In this document: positions 14,413 through 24,200 of the stretch, piece by piece | Layout of the letters: every line of letters begins with the position of its first letter | Numbering within the stretch: position 1 is the stretch's first letter | Assembly: GCA_023379055.1 (NCBI GenBank) | Contig: JAMCSX010000013.1 | Location: forward strand, 1-34,266 | Length of the DNA: 34,266 bases | Direction of reading: 5' to 3' | DNA from: Candidatus Martarchaeota archaeon | GTDB taxonomy: Archaea; Micrarchaeota; Micrarchaeia; Micrarchaeales; CABMGC01 | The notes under the pieces: generated by a model | What the model saw: the letters and a program-made list of their open reading frames with translations, nothing else | Told to the model about the DNA's origin: nothing | Database searches by the model: none | Made by a program: the position numbers and the translations under genes

Positions 14413-15829
14413 AACGTGAGCGGGAAATCCCACATCCTTCAGGGGTGGGATGAGAGCGAACCGCAGATAAGCATATAAAGATAGATCGAGATAAAAATAG
14501 AGGAACAAAAGGGAGCGTAATGGAACTGACAAGAGCCTACAAATTCAGGATCTATCCTGATGCCACAAGGCAGGCAGAGATAGACGAAAGGCTAGTCCTT
14601 GCACAACAGTTCTACAACAAGATTCTTGAGAAGTCAGTTGCATCTTATAGGAATGGAAAGACAAAGGTATCTATTGCTCAGTTCAACAAGTTCGTCAAGG
14701 AAATAATCCAAGAGGACAAGAGATACCTGAAATTGTATTCGCAGACAAGATGCGAGATAGAATACAGGCTTATGAAGGCATATCAGAACTTCTTCAGGAG
14801 GCTCAAGGAAGGAAACAGAAAAGCAGGCTTTCCAAGATTCAGGTCAAGGGACAGGTACAAATCATTGACATACCCGCAGGACAACGGTTCCTTCTCCATT
14901 GAAAAGATAAAGAAAGAGGACAGGCTCAGGGTTTCACGAATCGGAACAATGAAGATTGAATTTCATAGGCCTATAGGAGGAAAAATAAAGATGCTTTCGA
15001 TAAAACGTGAGGCAGGCAATTATTATGCAATCTTTATAACTTCAACTGAAACTGCAATTCCAAAAGTAAAGGATACTGCACCGGTTGGGATTGACATGGG
15101 ATTAAATACGTTTGCGATGCTTTCCGACTTCACTAAAATCGAGAAACCCAAGTTCGCAAGGAAAAAGGAAAGGAAGCTTGCGCACTGGCAAAGGATCATC
15201 GCAAAGAAGGACGAAGTCGCAAAGAGGCAGAAACGGGGCAAATACACGAGTAACAGGAGAAGGGCAGTCATAAGGCTTCAGGATGCATGGAACGACGTGA
15301 ACAACCAGAACGACGACTTCATGCAGAAGGCTACTACCAATCTCGTAGATTCTGGAGAATACACCTCTTTCAAAATGGAGGCACTGCAACCGCAGAATAT
15401 GATGAAGAATCACAATCTCGCAAGGTCAATCGGCGAGGCATCATGGTCGAAATTCAGGCAAATCCTCTCATACAAGGCTGAAAGTGCCGGTATGGAGGTG
15501 AATCTTGTAGATCCAAGGGACACGACGCAGGAATGCAGCATCTGCCATAACGTAAAGAAAGGAAGGGAAAAATTGGCCCTGAAGGACAGAATATACCAAT
15601 GCTATGCCTGCGGAATGCGGATGAACAGGGGCTTGAACTCTGCGAGAGTCATAAATTACAGGCCGATACTTGAAAAAGCTAGGGAGGGACACTCCCGAAG
15701 TAACGCCTTTGGAGGCGCAGCCTCTACATTCCAAAAGGGAATGCAAACTACGCCAGTGAATCAGGAACATACCCTGCCTCGTTTCGATGCAGGGGAAGCC
15801 CACACGATTTATCGGTGGGAGGATGTCAC
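14413..15829 (+). mobile_element. tnpB-only IS200/IS605 (IS1341-type) element
   Basis: The left-end hairpin is at 14429-14449 (CCCAC, unpaired A, TCCT, loop, AGGG, GTGGG) and the right-end hairpin at 15799-15819 (CCCAC, unpaired A, CGAT, loop TT, ATCG, GTGGG), closed by GGAGGATGTCAC at 15818-15829. Both hairpins share the same layout, including the bulged purine, and face the same way, as in the IS200/IS605 superfamily. Only tnpB lies between them. No TnpA (Y1 HUH transposase) is present, so mobility would depend on TnpA elsewhere. The exact left boundary is not determined; I placed it just outside the hairpin. Confidence 0.75.
14471..14480 (+). promoter_or_regulatory. TATA box and ribosome-binding site of tnpB
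   Basis: GCATATAAAG is ~45 nt before the ATG at 14520, giving a leader of about 17 nt with GGGAG (14511-14515) 4 nt before the start codon. This supports ATG 14520 as the start. Confidence 0.5.
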
Positions 15830-15836
15830 CTTTTGA
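14520..15836 (+). CDS. tnpB: TnpB with RuvC-III Asp replaced by Gly (probably nuclease-dead)
   Basis: 438 residues, full length for OrfB/TnpB, the RNA-guided ancestor of Cas12. The order is normal: an N-terminal helical REC/WED part (MELTRAYKFRIYP...), RuvC-I VGIDMGLNTF with D192, RuvC-II FKMEAL with E287, the Arg-rich bridge region, then the zinc finger CSICHN...YQCYACG. In the last block the family has a catalytic Asp (NxDR or DRDxNAA type). Here the sequence is CGMRMNRGLNSARV and residue 371 is Gly (codon GGC at 15630-15632, one transition from GAC). The C-terminal TnpB at the right edge of the window keeps this Asp. The rest of the protein looks undamaged, so guide-RNA-dependent DNA binding without cleavage is possible. 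The tail of the frame overlaps the RE hairpin, as usual. Confidence 0.92.
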   Translation: MELTRAYKFRIYPDATRQAEIDERLVLAQQFYNKILEKSVASYRNGKTKVSIAQFNKFVKEIIQEDKRYLKLYSQTRCEIEYRLMKAYQNFFRRLKEGNRKAGFPRFRSRDRYKSLTYPQDNGSFSIEKIKKEDRLRVSRIGTMKIEFHRPIGGKIKMLSIKREAGNYYAIFITSTETAIPKVKDTAPVGIDMGLNTFAMLSDFTKIEKPKFARKKERKLAHWQRIIAKKDEVAKRQKRGKYTSNRRRAVIRLQDAWNDVNNQNDDFMQKATTNLVDSGEYTSFKMEALQPQNMMKNHNLARSIGEASWSKFRQILSYKAESAGMEVNLVDPRDTTQECSICHNVKKGREKLALKDRIYQCYACGMRMNRGLNSARVINYRPILEKAREGHSRSNAFGGAASTFQKGMQTTPVNQEHTLPRFDAGEAHTIYRWEDVTF

Positions 15837-15857
15837 TCTGCATATTAATCCGGTGTA

Positions 15858-16595
15858 TTGTTGTCTGTACTTAATGAGTCATGGAATCTTTACAGGGACA
15901 AGATAAGCCTTGCACTGATATTCTCAATACCTTTTATCATAGCATTCGCCATACCCCTCATTGCGCCTCTTCCAACATACATGAGCGCAGGCGCAATATT
16001 CCTAAGGAGCGCGAGCATATTCGTGAACGGCAATATAGACCCGCTCAGCCTTGCAGTCATAACGCTCTCAACAATATTCTCCCTGCTCTTCCTCAGCTTC
16101 GCATTCGTGCTCATAAGTCTGCTTGTCAAGTCAAGAAGGACCCATTCCAGCACAAAGGCCATGGCGTTCAGGAACATCGAGTCATACATTGGAAAGGTAT
16201 TCTCCATCTTCCTTCTCTACGCCCTGATACTCACATTTGTCAACATAATAGGCTACTCGCTCGGGGCGTCAGCCCTGCTTACCGCAATAGTCGGATTCTT
16301 CCTCTTTGCAATCATATTCTACGCGCCAAGCGCTGTTGTTGTAGACGACAAGAGGGTATGGCGCGCAATAAAGGACAGCGCAAGGCTCGTAGTGCGCGAG
16401 CCGCAGTATTTCATACTGTGGCTTGTGTTGATAACAGTAGTGGTGTCGGTGCTTGACGTGGCATGCATATGGATATTCGGCACGTTCTTGTCAAGGTACG
16501 TTGTGCTAGTCCTCAACTCTCTGTTTGTGGTACCTTTCTTTGTGATCTTCATGGCAGAGGCGTACATGAGCAGATTCAAGCTGCTAAAGCATTGA
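15858..16595 (+). CDS. polytopic membrane protein, possibly 5'-trimmed by IS insertion
   Basis: 245 residues with about six TM segments: a first pair (residues ~17-75 including IFSIPFIIAFAIPLIAP), another at 65-90, then 115-160 and 185-235. A cytoplasmic segment AVVVDDKRVWRAIKDSARLVVREPQ precedes the last pair. This pattern resembles the glycerophosphodiester phosphodiesterase membrane domain/DUF975-type proteins, of unknown function. There is no ATG or GTG at the 5' end. The frame opens after a TAA at 15846 and the first usable starts are TTG codons at 15858 or 15861, only ~29 nt after the IS right end. The native first codons may have been displaced by the element. Confidence 0.65.
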   Translation: MLSVLNESWNLYRDKISLALIFSIPFIIAFAIPLIAPLPTYMSAGAIFLRSASIFVNGNIDPLSLAVITLSTIFSLLFLSFAFVLISLLVKSRRTHSSTKAMAFRNIESYIGKVFSIFLLYALILTFVNIIGYSLGASALLTAIVGFFLFAIIFYAPSAVVVDDKRVWRAIKDSARLVVREPQYFILWLVLITVVVSVLDVACIWIFGTFLSRYVVLVLNSLFVVPFFVIFMAEAYMSRFKLLKH

Positions 16596-16605
16596 TTTAA
16601 ATATC
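16594..16605 (+). promoter_or_regulatory. TATA box and strong Shine-Dalgarno of the GXGXG-protein gene
   Basis: GATTTAAATATC at 16594-16605 overlaps the stop of the preceding gene. AGGTGA at 16626-16631 is a near-perfect archaeal Shine-Dalgarno 4 nt before the ATG at 16636, fixing that start. Confidence 0.6.
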
Positions 16606-16635
16606 AGAAAATCCATAATACAATTAGGTGAACGC

Positions 16636-18090
16636 ATGGCAACTAAAGCTGAGGCAAGTCGCTCCGCAGAGCAGGCTGAACCAACGGCAGAAATACCAGT
16701 TACAAGCAAGGCAACGCAGGGAGTAGCAGGTCAGTCTGGGACGGCGTTCCTATTCTGGCTGGAAAACAATTTACGCCCCTCATTTAATGATAATCTCGGT
16801 AGACTAGCTAATGGAGATAAGAGCGTTATAAATGATCTGAATGAGGACATTATGCATGCCCATGCATTTGAAATGGCATTGAGCTCGGAAAATGGGATAA
16901 CCGATAACACCAAATCCGACATCACAAAAATCTTAAACAAAATGGGAGATGATTATCGCAAAGCCTGCAAAGACGCGGGAGTAACTGTCAACAACGTAGA
17001 TATATCGCATATGGATGCAGTTAGCACGCACATAAGGAAAATATTCGATCACGACAAACACTCAGCAGAAGTATTCTCCAACATATCCCTCCTCGGTCCA
17101 GAATACAACGATGTTGCCGGACAGCAAGTGCAAAAAGACATATTGTCCTCTCTTGAAAAGATAGGCATAACAAACAATGGCACATATAACTCATCTAATC
17201 AGGTATACCGGTTCTTTGATAGGTTGGAAGAGATCAAGTCAATTATGCGGAGGGACAGCACACAGTATGGTAATGCCACGGAAACCAGTTCAATAGTACC
17301 GCAGGCAGTACTTGAAATGGATGAAAACGCACCTGCAGGATCTTCAGAGGCTAAACCATGGGCAGCGGCTTCAACTTCTACACAACCTCTGGAGGATAAT
17401 ACACTGCCGGGAGCGGCCAAAACAACTGGAAAAGCGTCTGTAGAAGATTCCCAGCAGCTACTTCTGGACATACTCAAAGACAACGCAAGTAAGCGTGGAA
17501 TTTCAGACTTAAATGATGCATTACAGCGTATAACTTATACCCTTACGGACATAGAGAAGATCTGCCCAAAAATAGAAATAAATGACAATACAGGATACTT
17601 CATCTCCGCAGCGATAAACAAAATAATCAAAGAGAGCGACACTGTGACACTTGACTTCAACGGAGCGAAAGTGGACCATGTGGCACATCATCTCCAGAAA
17701 GGCCATGTAATACTAAACGGCCCCGCAGGAGACTATGTAGGCTGGGGAATGTCCGGCTCCGCCAAACTCACAATCAACGGATCAGCAGGAGACTCTGCAG
17801 GTTTGGTTATGTCCGGCTCTGCATCCCTCACAATAAATGGCTCCGCAGGAAACCGTGCAGGCCAGGGAATGTTCAGATCCGCCAAACTCACAATCAAACA
17901 AAACGCCGGCAATGCTGTGGGGGGCTATTCATCAGGCGGAACAATAGAGATTGAAGGAGACATAGGCAGCATTGCAGATTCCTGCAAAGCAGAGGTATAC
18001 CACAACGAAGAGAAAGTTAGTATCTCTCCTCCCCCTCCATCTAAGCAAGGGACCGAATCCACAGGAGGCGGATCGGCAGAACCCAAATAA
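16636..18090 (+). CDS. protein with C-terminal GXGXG (FwdC/GltS-like) beta-helix repeats
   Basis: 484 residues, with no signal peptide or TM segment. Residues 1-30 are Ser/Ala/Glu-rich, ~35-215 form a mostly helical domain I do not recognise, and ~215-275 are a low-complexity linker. From ~325 there is a beta-helix: TVTLDFNGAKVDHVAHHLQKG, then 20-residue repeats of the type G-x-AG-x3-G-x2-M-x-GSA-x-LTIN (362-440). That is the GXGXG pattern of the glutamate synthase C-terminal domain and of formylmethanofuran dehydrogenase subunit C, where it is a structural subunit. The tail is Pro/Ser/Gly-rich. No partner enzyme is nearby. Function unknown; a structural or binding role is most likely. Confidence 0.7.
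   Translation: MATKAEASRSAEQAEPTAEIPVTSKATQGVAGQSGTAFLFWLENNLRPSFNDNLGRLANGDKSVINDLNEDIMHAHAFEMALSSENGITDNTKSDITKILNKMGDDYRKACKDAGVTVNNVDISHMDAVSTHIRKIFDHDKHSAEVFSNISLLGPEYNDVAGQQVQKDILSSLEKIGITNNGTYNSSNQVYRFFDRLEEIKSIMRRDSTQYGNATETSSIVPQAVLEMDENAPAGSSEAKPWAAASTSTQPLEDNTLPGAAKTTGKASVEDSQQLLLDILKDNASKRGISDLNDALQRITYTLTDIEKICPKIEINDNTGYFISAAINKIIKESDTVTLDFNGAKVDHVAHHLQKGHVILNGPAGDYVGWGMSGSAKLTINGSAGDSAGLVMSGSASLTINGSAGNRAGQGMFRSAKLTIKQNAGNAVGGYSSGGTIEIEGDIGSIADSCKAEVYHNEEKVSISPPPPSKQGTESTGGGSAEPK
17719..17955 (+). repeat. 60-nt in-frame tandem repeats encoding GXGXG rungs
   Basis: Three 60-nt units (17719-17778, 17779-17838, 17839-17898) and a diverged 57-nt fourth (17899-17955) encode 20/20/20/19-residue beta-helix rungs. 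DNA identity between units is visible (for example TCCGCCAAACTCACAATCAA recurs in the first and third), suggesting recent duplication or gene conversion of rungs. Confidence 0.75.
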
Positions 18091-18198
18091 TTAGCCAACG
18101 CATCGCGTATTCTTCAAACACACGTACGCGCTGGCACACTTGGGATATGTAATGGTCCAGAATCTTCTACACTGGCAGCAGTGCGGCAATTCTCAAAA

Positions 18199-18212
18199 GG
18201 GACCCGAGTCCC
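18199..18212. terminator. small hairpin between convergent genes
   Basis: GGGAC (18199-18203), loop CCGA, GTCCC (18208-18212), followed by TATTTCATT. It lies in the 160-nt gap between the convergent GXGXG gene and the giant surface-protein gene. It may help termination, although archaea mostly terminate at T-rich tracts and none is prominent here. Confidence 0.3.
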
Positions 18213-18250
18213 CTATTTCATTCTAGAAATTGGCAGCAGAAGGGCATAAC

Positions 18251-21200
18251 CTAGGCGTAGCGTATTCTCTTCTTTGATATGCGCTTCTTGGTGCGCGTGC
18301 GCATGAACGCGAACGCCACAACAAGCGCAGCAATTGCCAGAAGCGCAAACGCAGACACGCGGCCGAGGCCGAGCAGGAACGTGCCTATCGGCACGCTTAC
18401 TGTCTGGTTTGCAGGCACCCATGAATAATTGAAGACACCGAAAGTGATTGGCGTTGGATGATTGAGGGTATATGCTGAGTATCCAAGTGGCACCTGTGTT
18501 GCAGTTGTCGGCTCCGGGGGCGGAGTGCCATAATATACTGCGGTTATTTTCGAGTATCCGTATCCGCATGCGCTTATCAACGCGTTGAATTTTCCATGGG
18601 CATTTGTCTGCGTTATGTTTGCAAGCCCAAGCTGGCTTGTGCATATCCCAGATCCGTTAAGTGCGATGGGCATGCAGTATTCTGGGTAGGGCGGCAAATA
18701 AGTTCCCCCTTTGGAATTGGTTACGTATGGAGGGCAGGCTCTGTTCAGACTGTCATTGTTGTATATGTTGCAGTTATATTGTATTGGCGTGAACAGGCTA
18801 CTCGGAGGAGGGCTGCATCTTCCTGTGGAGTTGTACTGCGTATTGTATGTTGTGACGTTAGGACCCACATATCCCATGTTGTGCTGGCCGTTAGGCGTAC
18901 CCTGCAGCCCGCTATAAACTGGATTTGCGAGCTGGCATCCAGAATCGGCGGCTCTCCTGCTGGCATTGAAAATGCACTGGGATGCGATGGCATGTACCTG
19001 TGCGTACGAACTTATCGCATTATACCCTTCTGTGTTCAAGTTTGCATCGTAGTACAGGTAAATCGGCGAGTTCTTAAGAGGTATTTCTGCTGTGGCACCC
19101 TGCGGGATCCAGCCAGCAGTCCCGGTTATGTTGATTATGGTGTCGTTTGCATTCGTGCTATTGACTATCGGGGTAACTGTCATGTTTATCTGCGTAAGAT
19201 TTGCTATGTCCGCATCTATCGGCTGGTATATTATGTTGTTGAATGCATCTGCGTAAGCGAATATGAGCCTGTGGTATCCAAGCAGCTTGCTGTATGACGT
19301 GCCAGACCTGTTAAGAAACAGCTGCTCATTAAATACGCGAGTCGGTATCTTGTTCATGTACAGCAATGCGATCTGTGTAGGCAGGTAAATATTCTGCGCA
19401 TCGAAGTTGCTATAACTACCGAAACTGTTTTTTGCGTTGGCGAATGACTGGGCGCATGAGGGTCCGTAGCACGGCACTCCGGGGTTCGCACTGGCAGAGA
19501 TATACGAGAAGCCAGGAAATGCCCCGCCCTGCTGTGTAGCTACAACATCAGCAAATGTCATCTGGGACGTAGCGTTTACTATGTCCTGCGCATTTTGGAC
19601 CCCGGTTCCTGGCACAGTTATGTTTACATATGCGGTGCCTATCATCCTATTGCCAAGCAAACGGGTTATTACCTGCGGCGGCAACGATACGCTGCCCAAT
19701 TTCGGGACGTACAATGTTCCGTTTCCATACTCGGAATAAAGGCTGCCTCCAGATACTGTGGCATTAAGGTAGTTAGGTACTACGTTTGCCTGTGTATACG
19801 CATATACTGTCTGCTGGGTTGTAGATTGCTGGAGCTTTGGTGGTGCGAATCCAGTGCATGCAGACTGGGAGACAGGATTGACATTGTCAATGCTCTGCGT
19901 AAGCGTATACGAATATGAGTACGGAAATAGTACATAACCGCTTATGTGGCTGTTCTCTGCAGTTGCAAGCTGGCCCGTGCCAGATGGCTGCGAAGTCCCA
20001 CCCCCGATCAGATTATTCAGGAATGTGCCGCTAGATGCACTTGATGCACTCTCCAAATCTGTGCCCTCCTGCACAGTGAAGGCAGACGGGTTATTGTTTA
20101 TGTTGGTACTTGAACCCACCCCGTACCCGAATTCGCTTGCCATCGTCTGTGCAAGTGACAGGCTCTGCGCATATCCCCTGTTTTGATCATACACAAACGG
20201 ATTGGTGAAGAAGTATATTGGCGGATTTATGCTGTAAACAAGATCAGCAGATGTCTGCCCATAGTTTTGGCAGAGTCCGGGAGACTGTGGTTTGGGAGCA
20301 TCGGTGATTCCATCCTGCCTATCCCAGATGAGGGGTTGCTCAATATCCACGCTTCCAGATCTTATGTAGCTTGAACTTCCGCTATCTGTCGTATAGCAGT
20401 TGTACGATGCGGTTCCAGGATATCCAACGCCTACAGGAAGCGTGTAGTTCTGCAGATCAAACTTGAGGAACAGCAGCTCGCCATAAAGGTTTGCAGGCGA
20501 CTTGTCAAAGTTTACACCCCCATTTCCGCCCCAGGCGCAGTCAGCTCCATTGAACTGGCCCTCACTTACCAGCTTGGCGCAGCTCGGCACATATATTGAC
20601 ACCGTATTATTGATTGACACAGAGAACTGTACCCCTGAAAGTGGAGTTGATGCACAACTATGATGGAATGTCGGACCAAATCCAAAAAGACCTACGTTAT
20701 CTGCCGTACACGACCATGATGCTATTTGCGGTCCTATCGGCGCATACGGTTTTGTATAAGTGAGTACACTTGTTGGATAGGTTGTGCACCCAACGTTCGT
20801 TTCGCTCTGGCTCGTAATGCATCCCTGTATTATATCAGAGCTTACATCTATGGTTGCGTGCGTCTGGCCGGATCCTCCTGCAGTTATCTGGCCTGACAGT
20901 ATCCATCCATATGGCGGATATCCGTATCCGCTATATTTGCCTGAATACGGCGTTACTGTCATGCACTCCTGTTCAAGCTTAGATGCTCCAAATAATCCTG
21001 CCGCAGCCGTAATGGGGCCGGAGGCCATTGCCACAGCCAGCAGTGCTATGCCTGTCCCTGGCGAAAGTGAATTACCGCAACCTCCCTGGTTTACCTGCCA
21101 GATATCGCTCTTTCCTCCTGCGCTGCTTGGAGGTATGTATGGGGTTATCGGTACGTCTACTCCGCTTGCATTTATCACTCTCAACGTAAGGAAATTGAAT

Positions 21201-24200
21201 GCAATCCCCCCTTGGCAGCCTGATGTATAAAGGTTTTGTATTACGGGAAACAACTCCTGTATCCCTGAGCTTCCGCACCCCCATTCTCCTGTCTTCCCGT
21301 TCCAGTCATCAAGCACATACAAGTATCCGTTAACATCGGCTATGCCCACCGGGTGATGGTATGTTGCCTTATCAAGATAATCAGCACTTATGCCGGGGTT
21401 ATTCTTTCCAGCTACATCTCCACTGGTGGGGATTGCATCACCTATTATATAAGACATTGCCTTTTGTAATTTGTTGGCATTTGCGGATTGTGATGGCGTT
21501 ATGCCATAAAAACCCCCATTTGCAAGCCAGTTTGTTATGTTCAGCCCTACGCCATTCTCGTCTATATGCGCCTGCACGTCCGCAGCTATGGATCCGACTA
21601 CCGGAATGCCGCTGATAGCCGCCTGCACGCCTGCACCTACTGCTCCGGCTGCCGAAGTGCTGCTATATCCGTGTACGATGTCCGGAGAATATGAGAGGTC
21701 TATTGCGCCAGCGCAGATGTTTGGGTTGCTTCCACTCAACACTACAATATACCCTCCTGTCGAGGCATTTGCAAGGTATATCTCAGAGCCATCAGGAGAA
21801 ACCGCTATCTCTGGCCACACAGTCGTATGCGGCCACCCGATGACCGAATAGGGCTTTGTTCCGCTCAGCGCGCTACTCAGTTCATTCTGCTGCTCGGATG
21901 TTAATGACGAACTACTAATCTGCGACTGCGATACAAGTGGCGATTGAGACAAGGCGTAGCAGTTAACAATATGCGACTGTATAAGCAAAGGCCCGTTTCC
22001 ATTTGCATGCGATATCGTGACTATTGCGGGAACCGTTACTGCATTTGAATAGGTTACTGCTGTTGAACTACTGCTCGCCGATGCCGCAATCACATAATAC
22101 CCTGTTACATATACGTCGCCAAGAGAATCCGAAGCCATCCCAAGCGGCACAAACGTGGAGCCGCCTATATCTCCGCTTGACAGCATATTTATCTTATTGT
22201 TCTCTCCAAATGTTGTAAGTTCCGTTGACGCTACATTAATATTCAATGCAGATGAGAGAGGTATTGCATTCGCCAGGTAGACTGAGCTTGTCTGCATTGC
22301 AAGTACGTTATTCCAGTAAGTGTTCCAATTGCTGGCGAATGTCTGCGAACATGTGCTTGCTGCGCTTGCCCCTTGCGTGCATGTTGCAATCTGCACGCTG
22401 TTAGGCTGGTATTGCGAAGTATTGTAGTATCCGGGCTGCACCTGCTTAAGGACAAACAGCTGCAATCCAGGGGTACTAAATACGTTTGACTTAGTGTTTG
22501 TCTGGGATCCGTCCGGCACCGCAGGAGCGCATACCCAAGCCAGCACATTATTTATTCCGGTCAATGGTGTACCGCTTTGAAGCGCCGAGGCCACTGCCTG
22601 GCACCCGGCAAACGGCGCCTTTTGCCAGGATGTCAGAAATTCATTAAACGAGTTCTCAACCTTGCCAAAATTACTGCCAATCTCGCCTGCAATCGTCTTT
22701 GGGGACCCTCCATTTACTAGTGCACTCAGCATTGCAGAATTCATGAGCTTTGCAGTTGCCTGCTCCCCTGCCTGCGCAGTGCTGAAACTGCATATCTGTT
22801 TGCCTGGAATTGTGTTGCTGCATGAAACCCCCCCATCACCGTTAGTTATGAGCAAGGGATTGTAGAACGGTTCGGTGCCTTTCCAGAGCAATGACGGTAT
22901 GCCAGAAATGCCCACACTCTCCCATTCAAAATACGATACTGCCTCCAAGAACTGGAGGGAATATTGCGAAGGCACAGTAGCCTGCAAGTTATTTGCTTTT
23001 TCCCCATACCAGATAGAGCACTGGAAGAATATGTCAGCAGTCACGGTGCCTGTGTCATATGGGCACTGCCCGGTCTGCGCGGTCTTTGTAGTGCCGACAA
23101 CATACAGGAATCCGTTTGGAGTTGCGGTCATCGCGTCTGCCTGTATATTAAATGTCACCCCTTCACTTGTTGCAGCTGGATTTGACGACAGACCAGACGC
23201 GCCTCCAGAAGCAAGGCCAGATGCAAGTGCAGAATATGCTGCTTGTGCCTGGCTTTCCCTTACGGGTCCATTACACAGCCCATAGTTCGGTGGATTATTA
23301 TATCCGCTGCATCTCTCAAAATTTTGCATGAATGCGATAGCCGCCCCTTTCGGAGTGGTTACTCCGCTCCACCATGCTGCCCCGGGGCCATAGCCGCTCG
23401 TGATAATAAGCTGTATCTGGTTCTGAATGTCCAGTTGCGGATTGCCGGTTATTAAACTTGGCGATGTCGGATATGAGGATGTAGTAAAGCATACAAATCC
23501 ATTGCACCCTCCGCCACTGCTCTTCTGTTCCGGATTTATGTTCTTGTAATTCTGACCGCCGGTCTCCTGTGCGGCATTGCCCATTATTCCAGCAGCCTCA
23601 ATCTGCGAATAACCCGCAGCTATCAAATCACACCAAGCTATCTTATAAAGCGGCTCTCCCGTCTGGCTTGCAGCACATCCCGTGGATATGGTGGTTGGTA
23701 TGCCCACTCCGCTCTCAGGATATGGCAGTCCGAAGTTAGTATCCGCTATCGCCTGAGAAAGTCCCTGTCCAAGTCCCGTTACATTATAATAGGCTAGGGA
23801 TGGATTCAGGAAGGTCGAGGATGCCGGATTTATGCTAAATACGCCACCGTTAAAAAATAGGCTTGTGGAATTCAGCGGCACAGGCTCTATCCTTCCCTGC
23901 GGCTTGTAATAGTTCCACGGACTGTAAAGGTCATAAGACAACTGCAGGTTATACGCCCCCTGCGGCGCAGGATTTGTAATATTGTAATTATAAATCAGGT
24001 AGGGAAGCACCTGTGTACTCAACGATCCGAAGTTGGGCTTGCCATTTGTTGGAGGTTCAACTATCGGAAATGGCACGCTCTGCTGCTGTATGTTGCTGAT
24101 CGAGATGGACGAGGTATAATCATAAGAGTAAGTGCAGTAATTTTTGGATGGTATCGCCGATCCAAGCCCATTCTTGCCGTTCCAGTATTCGCCTAACAGG

